A program made the position numbers and the translations under genes. The notes under the pieces are model-generated. The model saw only the letters and a list, made by a program, of their open reading frames with translations, had not been told where the DNA came from and ran no database searches. From Mycobacterium sp. (GTDB lineage Bacteria > Actinomycetota > Actinomycetes > Mycobacteriales > Mycobacteriaceae), in the NCBI GenBank assembly GCA_025965815.1, contig JAOPWF010000450.1, positions 1 to 15,324 of the forward strand: DNA of 15,324 nucleotides. Reading direction: 5' to 3'. Shown here in pieces: positions 6,881 to 14,925 of this stretch. Each line of letters opens with the position of its first letter. Position 1 is the first letter of the stretch.

Positions 6881-8124
6881 GGGGCACCCGCTTCTGCAGG
6901 AAGAAGCATGTCGGGCACGGTTGTCGGCGCGGGAGGCGGCGGGTTGCCTGACACCACCCCGGGAATCAGGTCCGGCTCGGTGTACAGCATGTTCTCCGGG
7001 TGCGGCGCCGGTCCGAGAACGGGATTGAACGGCACCGGAAGATAGTTGAACGACAGGTACTTCAACACCGGGCCGAGGTACTGCGCGCACAGCTTCGCTC
7101 CGGCCTCCGACGTCACGTTTTCGAGGCTGGCGATGCCGCCGCAGATGAAGGCGACGGGGTTCGAATAGTTGTTGAACACAAAGGAACCGCCGGCGGTGCC
7201 CTGATCGGGGTTGTAGATATTGTTGAAGTTCGCCAGCCCGGTCGGCGCGACGTGCAGCACCTGTTCGAGATCCATGCGATGGTCGACGAGGTTCTGCGTC
7301 ACGTTGGCAAGCCGCTGAATTTGCTCGCTCGTCTTGTCGCGATTCTCGGCGACGAAGCGCTGCACCTCCCCCACGGCGATCGACAGGTTCCTCAGCGCCG
7401 CGTCCAGATCGGAGGTGTTGTCGTTGAGCACGCTGGACAGGCTGGCGAACTGATTCTCGAACGCCACGATCTGCTGGTTGCTGCCTTGCAGCGCGGAGAC
7501 GAAGACCTGCAGATTCTTGATGATGTCGGCGACGTCGCCGCTGCCGTCAGCCAGAATCTTGGCCGTCCCGGACAGTTGCGCCAGTGTCTGTCGCAGCTTC
7601 TCGCCGTTCCCGTTGAGAGCGTTGGCGGCACTGTCGATGAATCGCCCTACCGGGCCGGTGGACAGGTTGGCGTCGGGCCCCAATGCCACCGCCAGGCGCG
7701 ACAATTCGGTTTTGACTTCGTCCCATTCCACCGGGACGGCGGTCCGATCGAGCGGTATCTCCGCGCCGTCGGGCATCGTCGGGCCACTGGAGCGGTACGC
7801 CGGAGTCAGCTGGATGTAGCGAGCGGCGATGAGGCTTTGCGCGACGATGGCCGCCTTGGCGTCGGCAGGTACGGGCACGTCGTGCGCGACGCTCATCACG
7901 ATCTTCGTCTGGGTGCCCAGGGGCTGGATCGCCGTGATCGTTCCGACCTTGACCCCGGACACCCGCACGTCGTCACCGGTGTAGACCGCGGTGGCGGTGG
8001 TGAAGTAGGCGCTGATCGTCCTGGGGCCAAAGAACGTTCGGTGGCCCAGGTAGGCGCCGGCCGCGAGAATGATCGCTACAAGTGCCACAGCGGTGAGACG
8101 GGATATTTTGTCGCGCGTGCTCAT
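6877..8124 (-). CDS. mceD: Mce family protein MceD
   Basis: This is the fourth Mce subunit, 415 residues. The N-terminus has one TM segment (about residues 10-27) after a short basic start. The MCE domain covers about 37-110 (ISAYFTTATAVYTGDDVRVSGVKVG and SLIAARYIQLTPAY). A long helical segment (about 135-285) is followed by a globular part with two cysteines (ICGG and KLCAQYLG) and a short proline-rich end (NPPPPAPTTVP). Mce proteins of this layout assemble as a hetero-oligomeric tube carrying lipids across the periplasm. The ATG at 8124 shares ATGA with the mceC stop; the end shares GTGA with mceE. A long antisense frame across this gene is a composition artefact. Confidence 0.95.
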   Translation of the reverse strand: MSTRDKISRLTAVALVAIILAAGAYLGHRTFFGPRTISAYFTTATAVYTGDDVRVSGVKVGTITAIQPLGTQTKIVMSVAHDVPVPADAKAAIVAQSLIAARYIQLTPAYRSSGPTMPDGAEIPLDRTAVPVEWDEVKTELSRLAVALGPDANLSTGPVGRFIDSAANALNGNGEKLRQTLAQLSGTAKILADGSGDVADIIKNLQVFVSALQGSNQQIVAFENQFASLSSVLNDNTSDLDAALRNLSIAVGEVQRFVAENRDKTSEQIQRLANVTQNLVDHRMDLEQVLHVAPTGLANFNNIYNPDQGTAGGSFVFNNYSNPVAFICGGIASLENVTSEAGAKLCAQYLGPVLKYLSFNYLPVPFNPVLGPAPHPENMLYTEPDLIPGVVSGNPPPPAPTTVPDMLLPAEAGAP

Positions 8125-9152
8125 GGGCGCTCCCGGTGCGGTAGTGGGATCTGGGCGCGTGGCTTGTACCCGAGCGCCGCGTCGAGGAAAGGCTGGATGA
8201 ATTGATTGGGCGTGAGGTTGGCGACGAACGCGTTGTAGTAGCCGCCGCTGGCGACGCTTTCGCCCAGTGCGGTCTGATACTTGGCGAGGTTCGGCAGAGC
8301 CTGGCCGATGTTGTCGCGGTTCTTTTCCAGCATCGCCGTCACCGCGTTGAGTCGGTCGAGTGTGGGCGCCAGCTCCTTTTCGTTGTCAGCGACAACCGCC
8401 GAGACCGCCTTGGCTGCCGCCGACGTGTTGGCGAGCAGGTCGACGATCGCCGTTCGGCGGTCGTTGAGCACTTCCACGAGGTCCTGGGCGTTGAGGATCA
8501 GGCTGTTCACCTTTTGACTGCGCTCGGAGAGGATTCCGGTGACGTTGCTGGCGGTGCTGAGCAGATCGCGGAGGTCGGCGTTGCGGCTATTGATCGTTTT
8601 TGACAGTCGCGTCAGTCCGTCGAAGGTGGGGCCCAGTTGGGGGGCGACCTGGTCGAGCGTCGCCGACAACGTGTCCAGAGACTGGTTGAGCGCGTCGGTT
8701 TCCGTCGCGGTGACGTTGGCGGTGAGGTCGCCCACTGCCTCGGTCAACGAGTAGGGCGAGGCGGTACGCGACAGCGGGATGACGTCGGTGGTCCGTTGCT
8801 TCCCGGTTCCCTGCGACACCACGTTCAGCACGCGTTTGCCCAGCAGTGAACCGGTTTTGATCCGGACGGTGGTCTGGTCGGCCAGCTTGATGTCGCCCGG
8901 GATGGTGAAATGCACCAGCGCGTCGCCGTTCTGCAGTGACACATCGGCTACCTTGCCGACGGTAATGCCCGCGATCAGGACGTCATCACCGGACGCGAGT
9001 CCGCCCGCCTCATCGAACAGCGCCTGGTATGTCTTACCGGTGTACAGCGTCCACGCCTTGTCGAACTGCAGGCCCGAGACACTGACCAGGATCACCAGCA
9101 CCAGCCCGATGAAGCCGGAGCGGGCCAGCCCGGAACCGCGGTATTTAAGCAT
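8121..9152 (-). CDS. mceC: Mce family protein MceC
   Basis: This is the third Mce subunit, 343 residues. A basic start (MLKYRGSGLARSG) precedes a TM segment (about 13-29). The MCE domain lies at about 38-114 (ALFDEAGGLASGDDVLIAG, ITVGKV, TGSLLGKRVLNV). The remainder (about 135-300) is predicted to be long helices with many Asn/Asp/Leu heptad-like stretches, including DLLSTASNVTGILSERSQ. It ends without a long proline tail, and at 343 residues it is shorter than MceC proteins that carry one. The ATG at 9152 overlaps the mceB reading frame by eight bases, and the stop overlaps the mceD start by four, so it is coupled on both sides. Confidence 0.94.
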   Translation of the reverse strand: MLKYRGSGLARSGFIGLVLVILVSVSGLQFDKAWTLYTGKTYQALFDEAGGLASGDDVLIAGITVGKVADVSLQNGDALVHFTIPGDIKLADQTTVRIKTGSLLGKRVLNVVSQGTGKQRTTDVIPLSRTASPYSLTEAVGDLTANVTATETDALNQSLDTLSATLDQVAPQLGPTFDGLTRLSKTINSRNADLRDLLSTASNVTGILSERSQKVNSLILNAQDLVEVLNDRRTAIVDLLANTSAAAKAVSAVVADNEKELAPTLDRLNAVTAMLEKNRDNIGQALPNLAKYQTALGESVASGGYYNAFVANLTPNQFIQPFLDAALGYKPRAQIPLPHRERP

Positions 9153-10170
9153 GCGCGCACCTTCCCGTTGTCTGCTTCACGAACGGCAACGTGACGTCCC
9201 TACCTGACGGGGTGCTCAACTTCAGCGTGATCCCGCAGAGGTAGAACTGGAAGAAGCTGCCGTAGGAGCCGAGCCGGGCCAGTTTCCTGAAGTTGCTGGG
9301 AGCCTTTTGCAGGCCCAGTTCGATGCGGTCCTTGTCCTTTTCGAGCAGCGGTGCCAGTCGGGCGAGCTGGTCGACGGTTCCGGCCAGCGGCGTCCGGGAC
9401 CGGGTGAGCAGGTCGGCCACCGAGGCCGTCCCGTTATCCAGAGCGGTGATCGCCGACCCGATCGGATCCTTGTAATCGGCCAGTTCAGCGACCAGCCTGT
9501 CGGCCCGGTCGATCGTCGCCGAGAACTGGTCGCCGTTCTTGGACAGGGTGGCCAGGACCGACCGCAGGCTGTCGATCAGCTGTCCGATCAGTTGGTCATT
9601 GTCGGCAAGGGAGTTCGAGAAGGACGACGTCTTCGATAACAGCGAGTCGAGGGTCCCGCCCTGGCCTTGCAGGATCTGCAGCAGGGCCCCGGTCAGCTCG
9701 TTCACATCGTGCGGATTGAGTCCCTGAATAACCGGCTTGAAGCCGCCCAGCAGCAGATCCAGGTCCAGCGCCGGTGAGGTGCGGTCGGTGGGAATCTGCG
9801 CGCCCCGCGGCAATAGCCGGGTCGAACCCGGACCGTCGACCAACTCCAGATAGCGGTCGCCCACCAGGTTCAGGTAGCGGACCGCCACCTGCGTCCCCGT
9901 GGTCAACCGGACGCTGTCGTCGGCGTCGAACGTCACCTGCGAGCGCAGATCGGTGCTCAGTGACACTGCGCGCACGGTTCCCACTCGAATCCCGGCGACC
10001 CGCACGGTGTCGCCGGACCGCAGTCCCGACGAGTCGGCGAAAATCGCCGAATACGGCGTGGTTGAACCGGTCTGGTACTGGCCGAACACGACGACCAGTC
10101 CGACGGTGAGGGCGACCATCAGCGCGGCGAACGTCACGAACTTGGCCAGCGCTCCACGCATCGACCTCAT
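9145..10170 (-). CDS. mceB: Mce family protein MceB
   Basis: This is the second Mce subunit, 341 residues. After MRSMRGALAKF comes a TM segment (about 11-29). The MCE domain is at about 37-113 (YSAIFADSSGLRSGDTVRVA, GIRVGTV, VRYLNLVGDRYLELV). A region matching the usual helical Mce segment (ALDLDLLLGGFKPVIQGLNP, then repeated Leu/Asn helices) extends to about 300. The C-terminal part has two cysteines (YLCGITLKL and GRCAHA at the very end), a usual MceB feature that could form a disulfide. The ATG at 10170 overlaps the mceA stop as ATGA. Confidence 0.95.
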   Translation of the reverse strand: MRSMRGALAKFVTFAALMVALTVGLVVVFGQYQTGSTTPYSAIFADSSGLRSGDTVRVAGIRVGTVRAVSLSTDLRSQVTFDADDSVRLTTGTQVAVRYLNLVGDRYLELVDGPGSTRLLPRGAQIPTDRTSPALDLDLLLGGFKPVIQGLNPHDVNELTGALLQILQGQGGTLDSLLSKTSSFSNSLADNDQLIGQLIDSLRSVLATLSKNGDQFSATIDRADRLVAELADYKDPIGSAITALDNGTASVADLLTRSRTPLAGTVDQLARLAPLLEKDKDRIELGLQKAPSNFRKLARLGSYGSFFQFYLCGITLKLSTPSGRDVTLPFVKQTTGRCAHA

Positions 10171-11360
10171 GGCGGCCCCTGCCCGATTTGCGCGGAGTTT
10201 CGCGGCGGCCCGTCGATCGGCCCGAAGAGCGCCTGCTTGAGCCGGTCGATGTTGAGCACGATGCCCTCATTGCCATACTCGAAGGGGTTGGCGCCGACGT
10301 TCGCCACCACATACGGAGGTCTCACCCCGGGCGGCACCGCGGGCAGCATTCCGCATTGCGGACCACCGGTCGCCGCGACCTTCGGCAGGTTGTGCGGGTA
10401 TCGGTAGCGTTCGGCGCCCAGCAGGAAGCCCACGCTCTCCTCCAGACCCGGGGTGTCTGTCAGACGCGGGGTGTCATGCATGAAGGCGAGGCCCTGTATC
10501 GCACAGGTCAGCGCGGGATGGTATCGGTCGGTCAACGCTGTGGTCGGCACCAGCAGGTGCAGGACGTTGGTCAGTGCGTCCCCGTTGTCGCCGATGACCT
10601 GCTGTCCGACCTCGCCCAGACCGATGAGGCTGACCAGCAGGGTGTCGACGTTGCGCTCTTCGTCGAGGAGTGTCTGTCCGACCTGCGTGGCGTTCTTGGC
10701 CGTGTCCAGGAGAGCACCGACCGAGTCGGCGTACACATTCGCGACCTCAGGGGCGAGGGTGAGATCATCGCTGAGTGAGGGCAGACTCGGTTCCAGCTTC
10801 GCAAGCAGTGCATCCAGGTTGGTGAAGGTTTGTCCGGTCCGATCACCCCGGCCGCGAAACGCTGTCGCGAGGGCGCCAAGGGTTTCGTTGAGTTTTTCCG
10901 GCTGCACCCGGGCCAGGACCGAGGTCAGATGCTCGAATATGGTGTTGAATTCGACGGTGACACTTTGGGATTGGAGGACCTGCCCCGCCGCCAGCGGCTG
11001 CGGTGAGGGGTCTGCCGGAGGTACCAGTTGGATGAACTTGGCGCCGAACACCGTGGTCGAGCTGATGTCGACACCTACGTTGGCAGGGACCAGCCGCAGC
11101 TTGTCCGGGTCCATGGCCAGACGGATCTCAGCTTTACCGTCGGGGCGTTCGCCGATCGACTCGACTTTGCCGATGGGGACCCCGAGCATCTTCACCTTGG
11201 CGTCGGGATACATGACGAGCCCCGCCCGCGGTGACAGCACGGTCAGCGGTACGGTGCGGGTGAATCCCGTATTGAACAGCGTGATGGCGACGGCGACGAT
11301 CGCCCCGGTCAGCAGAACCGAGGCCAGGCCCGCCAGGGGGCGACGTACTGAGCTGTTCAC
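10167..11360 (-). CDS. mceA: Mce family protein MceA
   Basis: This is the first Mce subunit of the operon, 397 residues. A TM segment at about 9-29 is followed by the MCE domain at about 36-115 (LSPRAGLVMYPDAKVKMLG, VPIGKVESIG, TTVFGAKFIQLV). Long helices cover about 140-270, and the C-terminal part has two cysteines (LTCAIQG and PQCGMLP). The GTG at 11360 is chosen because AGAGG stands five bases before it and it lies just 8 bases after the yrbEB stop; the open frame further upstream lies inside yrbEB. An RGD tripeptide occurs at residues 171-173, inside the helical region, where many MceA proteins have a related G-x-G-D-R; whether it is meaningful is unknown. The Mce subunits are expected to contact YrbE in the inner membrane and carry lipid towards the cytoplasm. 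Confidence 0.94.
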   Translation of the reverse strand: MNSSVRRPLAGLASVLLTGAIVAVAITLFNTGFTRTVPLTVLSPRAGLVMYPDAKVKMLGVPIGKVESIGERPDGKAEIRLAMDPDKLRLVPANVGVDISSTTVFGAKFIQLVPPADPSPQPLAAGQVLQSQSVTVEFNTIFEHLTSVLARVQPEKLNETLGALATAFRGRGDRTGQTFTNLDALLAKLEPSLPSLSDDLTLAPEVANVYADSVGALLDTAKNATQVGQTLLDEERNVDTLLVSLIGLGEVGQQVIGDNGDALTNVLHLLVPTTALTDRYHPALTCAIQGLAFMHDTPRLTDTPGLEESVGFLLGAERYRYPHNLPKVAATGGPQCGMLPAVPPGVRPPYVVANVGANPFEYGNEGIVLNIDRLKQALFGPIDGPPRNSAQIGQGPP

Positions 11361-11368
11361 CGACACCT

Positions 11369-12223
11369 CTAACCCGACAGATTGAAGTTTCCGTTCGCCC
11401 CGTACACCGCGAGCGAAACCAGCAACGTGACCGAGACAACAGCGATCAATGACGCGCGAACCGCATTGCCCACAGCGACACCGACACCTGCCGGGCCACC
11501 GGTTGCAAAGAAGCCGTAGTAGGTGTGAATGAGCATCACCGTGAGCGCCATGAAGACGGCCTGCAGAAACGACCACAGGATGTCGATCGGGTTCAAAAAC
11601 GTGTCGAAGTAATGGTCGTAGAGTCCGGCGGACTGGCCGAACAACAGCACCGTGGTGTACCGGCTGGCGATGAACGACGCGATGACCGCCAGCGAGTACA
11701 GCGGGACGATCGCGATCATTCCGGCCACGATCCGGGTGCTGACCAGGTAGGCGACCGGCCGGATAGCCAGGGACTCAAGGGCGTCGACTTCTTCGTTGAT
11801 CCGCATCGCGCCCAGTTGCGCGGTGGACCCGGCCCCGATGGTGGCAGCCAGGCCTATGCCGGCGATGACCGGCGCGGAGATCCGGACATTGATGAACGCC
11901 GCGAAAAAGCCGGTCAACGCTTCGATGCCGATGTTGCCAAGTGAGCTGTACCCCTGCACCGCCAGGGTGCCGCCGGCGGCCAGCGTGAGAAAGCCCACGA
12001 TGACCACGGTGCCGCCGATGACGGCCAGAGCGCCCGATCCCATGCTGATCTCAGCAACCAACCGGATGGTTTCCCGTTTGTAACTCCACGCCGCTTTCGG
12101 AGCTCCGACGACGGCCCCCCAGTAGAAGGTCGCGTGGTCGCCGATCCGGGCGAACACGCCCACGGGCTTCGCCAGCGTCGCCAGTCCCCGCGCGGTCCGG
12201 GGATATGTCGCCCGCAGGGTCAT
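11369..12223 (-). CDS. yrbEB: YrbE family permease subunit YrbEB (MlaE-like)
   Basis: This is the second integral membrane permease subunit of the Mce ABC-type importer, 284 residues. An amphipathic N-terminal region (about 10-55) precedes about five TM segments (about 62-88, 96-132, 162-188, 215-240, 250-275). The MlaE/YrbE signature near the membrane-coupling helix is visible at residues 143-157 (NEEVDALESLAIRPV), the part thought to contact the ATPase. MlaE-type YrbE pairs work with an MceG ATPase; none is encoded here. The ATG at 12223 is preceded by a GGGACGG stretch. It begins 34 bases after the yrbEA stop and ends 8 bases before the mceA GTG. Confidence 0.95.
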   Translation of the reverse strand: MTLRATYPRTARGLATLAKPVGVFARIGDHATFYWGAVVGAPKAAWSYKRETIRLVAEISMGSGALAVIGGTVVIVGFLTLAAGGTLAVQGYSSLGNIGIEALTGFFAAFINVRISAPVIAGIGLAATIGAGSTAQLGAMRINEEVDALESLAIRPVAYLVSTRIVAGMIAIVPLYSLAVIASFIASRYTTVLLFGQSAGLYDHYFDTFLNPIDILWSFLQAVFMALTVMLIHTYYGFFATGGPAGVGVAVGNAVRASLIAVVSVTLLVSLAVYGANGNFNLSG

Positions 12224-12257
12224 CGCCGCCGTCCCGTCTTGGGCATGGACGCCGAGT

Positions 12258-13031
12258 TCATGACCGCGCCGTCAAGCGGATGCCGACCGCGGTGACGATG
12301 ACGTTGACAACGAACAGGGCCATGAAGGCGTACACGACGGTCTCGTTCACCGCGTTGCCGACGCTCTTAGCTCCCCCGCCGGAGACCGTGAGTCCGCGGT
12401 AGCACGCGACCAGCCCCGCGATCAGACCGAACAAGGCCGCTTTGACACACGAGATGATCACCTCGTTGACTCCGGTCAGCAGGGTGATACCGGCGACGAA
12501 CGCACCGGGGTTGACGTCCTGGACCAGTACTGAGAAGAAGTAGCCACCCGTCACGCCGATGGTGCAGACCAGGCTGTTCAGCAGCAGTGCGACCAAGCCC
12601 GAGGCCAGCATGCGCGGCGTCACCAACCGCTGGACCGGGTCGATGCCCAGCACCTCCATGGCGTCGATCTCTTCGCGGATAGTCCGCGACCCCAGATCGG
12701 CGCACATCGCGGTCGCCCCGGCTCCGGCCACGATCAGCACCGTCACCAACGGGCCGACCTGCGTCACCGCTCCCAGCGCCGCACCTGCGCCGGACAGGTC
12801 GGCGGCACCGAGTTCGCGCAACAGAATGTTGAGCGTGAAGCTGACCAGCACCGTGAAGGGGATGGCCACCAACACCGTGGGCACGATCGAGACGCGAGCG
12901 ACGAACCACGATTGCTCCACGAACTCCCGCGTCTGAAACGGCCGCCGGAACACGCATTTGACGGCATCGGCCGACATCGCAAACAAACCGCCGACCGCCT
13001 GAAGCGGACCGGAGAGGTCTGTCCGGGGCAT
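12258..13031 (-). CDS. yrbEA: YrbE family permease subunit YrbEA (MlaE-like)
   Basis: This is the first gene of the operon, encoding a 257-residue integral membrane permease. About five TM segments are visible (about 42-68, 90-112, 142-168, 178-210, 228-250). The MlaE/YrbE coupling signature is EEIDAMEVLGIDPV at residues 120-133, followed by VTPRMLA. The ATG at 13031 is preferred because AGGAG lies five bases upstream; the frame is open to 13136, but that extension is not typical of YrbE proteins and would hide this ribosome binding site. It is expected to pair with YrbEB as a heterodimer powered by a separately encoded MceG. The upstream region with operator-like repeats probably controls the whole set through the small exported protein gene. 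Confidence 0.95.
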   Translation of the reverse strand: MPRTDLSGPLQAVGGLFAMSADAVKCVFRRPFQTREFVEQSWFVARVSIVPTVLVAIPFTVLVSFTLNILLRELGAADLSGAGAALGAVTQVGPLVTVLIVAGAGATAMCADLGSRTIREEIDAMEVLGIDPVQRLVTPRMLASGLVALLLNSLVCTIGVTGGYFFSVLVQDVNPGAFVAGITLLTGVNEVIISCVKAALFGLIAGLVACYRGLTVSGGGAKSVGNAVNETVVYAFMALFVVNVIVTAVGIRLTARS

Positions 13032-13110
13032 CGATGCTCCTACTTGCTGATTAGCTGGCTGTGGACAACCGAGCTGCCGGTTCTCATCCCGTTGACTGGT
13101 GGGTATTTTC

Positions 13111-13131
13111 AAGACCGTAACGTACCGTGTT
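13111..13131. promoter_or_regulatory. 21-bp imperfect palindrome upstream of yrbEA, possible repressor operator
   Basis: Seven of ten symmetric pairs match around the centre at 13121; the outer arms read AAGACCGTA and TACCGTGTT. Size and symmetry resemble sites bound by TetR-family repressors, which control several mce operons, but the regulator is not in this window. It lies 80 bases upstream of the yrbEA start. Confidence 0.35.
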
Positions 13132-13156
13132 CTCATACGGACATCATGGATACGAC

Positions 13157-13185
13157 AGCATAGTAGAGCTAGATCCTACTCAGAA
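13157..13185 (-). promoter_or_regulatory. Candidate promoter of the yrbE-mce operon
   Basis: On the minus strand TATGCT (13162-13157) is a fair -10 element. A weak -35, TTCTGA (13185-13180), stands 17 bases upstream. Transcription would begin near 13150 and give a leader of about 120 bases that includes the 21-bp palindrome. The -35 matches only three of six consensus positions, so this is tentative. Confidence 0.28.
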
Positions 13186-13189
13186 GTAG
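13162..13189. repeat. Three alternating AGTAG/CTACT copies, operator-like
   Basis: AGTAG occurs at 13162-13166, CTACT at 13176-13180, and AGTAG at 13185-13189. The last two form a perfect inverted repeat with a 4-base spacer; the first two form another with a 9-base spacer. The cluster coincides with the candidate yrbEA promoter, as expected for a repressor site, and sits between the divergent mce and mas operons. Confidence 0.4.
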
Positions 13190-13239
13190 ACGAATGCCCT
13201 CATTGCAGAAGTATCTGTGCATCAACTGGGAGAGGTCGT

Positions 13240-13392
13240 ATGCAAAGAGAAAGTGCGCGTGACCGTCAGCGCCCGCAGTGTGCGGCGTACCGTGGGCAGA
13301 CCGCCCTGACCACGCTTTTACCGTCGGATGTGCCGCCCACACCGCGGTTGGGCGGCACGCGGCGCCATCGCCGGTTCGGACGCGCACGATGA
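13240..13392 (+). CDS. Possible short leader ORF before the mas genes (50 codons)
   Basis: An ATG at 13240 follows a GGGAGAGG tract (13228-13235) with four-base spacing, one of the better ribosome binding sites in the window. The frame runs 50 codons to TGA at 13390-13392, directly followed by a second TGA in the next codon. The peptide is arginine-rich (RHRRFGRAR at its end) with no membrane segment or recognised family, and its composition suggests that it may not be a functional protein. It stops 10 bases before the GTG chosen for the first mas gene, so it could act as a coupled leader peptide, be a chance ORF, or be an eroded former N-terminus of that gene. Confidence 0.25.
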   Translation: MQRESARDRQRPQCAAYRGQTALTTLLPSDVPPTPRLGGTRRHRRFGRAR

Positions 13393-13402
13393 TGACGAAA
13401 TT

Positions 13403-14185
13403 GTGACGGCTAATCGAAAGACGGCGGATACGGCCGTCGAGTCCGGCGCCGCCCATGCGGATGCGGCCGCCGAGCTCGCCGCTGCCGAGGCGGATGCGGC
13501 CGCCGCCGAAGCGAAGGCAAGGGCAGCCGCGGCACGAGCGCGGGCGATCCGCCTTCGCCGGCTGGCCGATTCGGAAACGGGCGACGTCGAGGTTGCATCG
13601 CCACACGTGGTGGCCGACAGCGACCCGCACAACGGTGATCCTCGCGACACCGCTGAGGGCCCCAGCACCGAACCTGACACGTCGCGCCGTCGTTGGTGGC
13701 GGCGCCCGGGACGCCGCATCGCCGCGTGGTTCGCGGTGGCAATCGCCTGCGCACTGCTGGTAACCAGCGGATACCTGCTCTGGCACCACCACGGCGTCAC
13801 CCAGCAGCGTGCGCAGGCCGCGGACTTCGCGGCGGCGGCCCGTCAGGGCGTGGTCAACATGACATCCCTGGATTTCACCAAGGCGAACGACGATATCGCA
13901 CGCATTCTGAACAGCGCGACAGGAGGATTCAAAGACGATTTCGCACGTCGCGCGGCCGATTTCACCTCGGTGGTCGAGCAATCCAAGGTGGTCACCAAGG
14001 GCACCGTGAACGCCACCGCCGTCGAATCCATGACCGATGATTCCGCGGTCGTGCTGGTTTCGGCGACGTCAACGGTAACCAACGCGGCCGGAGCCAAGGA
14101 AGAACCCCGGTCCTGGCGGCTCAGCGTGACCGTCTCCAGAGACGCCGACCAACTCAAGATGTCGAAAGTCGAGTTCGTCCCATGA
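13403..14185 (+). CDS. Mce-associated membrane protein (Mas-type), first of two
   Basis: The product of 260 residues has a strongly alanine-rich, charged N-terminal segment (about 17-52, alternating Ala with Glu/Asp then Arg/Lys) likely to be a cytoplasmic helix or coiled coil. A polar linker and a basic WWRR stretch follow, then one TM segment (about 107-126). The external domain (about 130-260; [20 protein letters not shown], then a beta-rich end closing in [10 protein letters not shown]) has the NTF2-like pattern of Mce-associated proteins such as Rv0177/Rv1972. Mas proteins are known to be encoded in mce loci and to support the stability of the complex. The GTG at 13403 is chosen because the preceding residues, back to an ATG at 13328, are less typical, but it has no strong SD and the start is uncertain. 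It overlaps the next gene by four bases (ATGA). Confidence 0.83.
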   Translation: MTANRKTADTAVESGAAHADAAAELAAAEADAAAAEAKARAAAARARAIRLRRLADSETGDVEVASPHVVADSDPHNGDPRDTAEGPSTEPDTSRRRWWRRPGRRIAAWFAVAIACALLVTSGYLLWHHHGVTQQRAQAADFAAAARQGVVNMTSLDFTKANDDIARILNSATGGFKDDFARRAADFTSVVEQSKVVTKGTVNATAVESMTDDSAVVLVSATSTVTNAAGAKEEPRSWRLSVTVSRDADQLKMSKVEFVP

Positions 14186-14901
14186 TCGTTGGCCAGAAAT
14201 CGCCCACCACCCACACCGGCCGCAGGGCTGCATCCGAGCCACCCGGGGATGCCGGCGAGGTCGAGCCGACCGACGGCGACGCCCGCGGCGACGGGGACGA
14301 GACAACGCGCGACGGCGGCACCGACGCCACGCCTGCTGACGCATTGGACGGTTCTGCTGCGAGCTCCGAGGTCGCCGGGTCCGCAGACAAAAAGCTAGTG
14401 CCCAGGATTGTGCGGCTGAGACCGAAGTGGGGCCCGTCTCTGCTCACGCTGCTGGTCCTGGTCGCCGTTGGGCTCGCTGGTGGTCTGTACTTTTTTCAGT
14501 ACCGTCCCGACCGGAACACTGATACCAGCGCCGCTCAGACCGCCATCCGGGCCGCCAGCGATGGAACGGTGGCGCTGCTGTCCTACTCTCCTGACACGCT
14601 GGACCGGGACTTCGCCACCGCGAAGTCCCATCTCACCGGCGATTTTCTCGACTACTACAACACGTTCACAACGCAGGTCGTGGCACCGGCCGCCGCTCAG
14701 AAGGCGGTGAAGACCAGCGCGACCGTGGTGCGGGCCGCGATCGCCGAATTGCAGCCGCGGTCGGCGGTGGTACTGGTGTTTGTCGATCAAAGTACATCCA
14801 GCACCGACAAGCCCGACCCGACCATGACGTCCAGCAGTGTTCTGGTGACGCTAACCAAAGTCAACGACGCCTGGCTCATCTCGTCGTTCGACCCGGTATA
14901 A
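14182..14901 (+). CDS. Mce-associated membrane protein (Mas-type), second of two
   Basis: This 239-residue protein has the same architecture as its neighbour: a long acidic, Gly/Asp/Thr-rich and probably disordered cytoplasmic N-terminus (1-70), a basic stop-transfer region (RIVRLRPKW), one TM segment (about 84-106), and an external domain (about 115-239) beginning [19 protein letters not shown] and ending in [10 protein letters not shown]. The pattern of small beta-rich domain and end motif (WLI-SFDPV) matches Rv0178/Rv1973-like Mce-associated proteins. It is translationally coupled to the first mas gene through an ATGA overlap, so the two are expected to be made together, perhaps as partners. 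The next gene is convergent, with its stop 24 bases away, and no clear terminator is visible in that gap. Confidence 0.9.
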   Translation: MIVGQKSPTTHTGRRAASEPPGDAGEVEPTDGDARGDGDETTRDGGTDATPADALDGSAASSEVAGSADKKLVPRIVRLRPKWGPSLLTLLVLVAVGLAGGLYFFQYRPDRNTDTSAAQTAIRAASDGTVALLSYSPDTLDRDFATAKSHLTGDFLDYYNTFTTQVVAPAAAQKAVKTSATVVRAAIAELQPRSAVVLVFVDQSTSSTDKPDPTMTSSSVLVTLTKVNDAWLISSFDPV

Positions 14902-14925
14902 CGACGGCCACGCACCGGGATCGGC

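Noticed and set aside
7000..8205. A 401-codon plus-strand open frame across mceD
   Set aside because: It lies antisense to a clearly recognisable Mce protein with correct domain order and coupled overlaps; its translation is arginine/histidine/glycine-rich with no family similarity, typical of GC-rich antisense frames.
11361..11576. Upstream extension of mceA into yrbEB
   Set aside because: The extra residues are an out-of-frame reading of yrbEB; the GTG at 11360 has a ribosome binding site and the correct distance to the TM segment.
13169..13981. A 270-codon minus-strand open frame over the mas genes and the regulatory region
   Set aside because: It is antisense to the Mas-type gene, its translation is low-complexity Arg/Gly-rich, and it runs through the repeat cluster.
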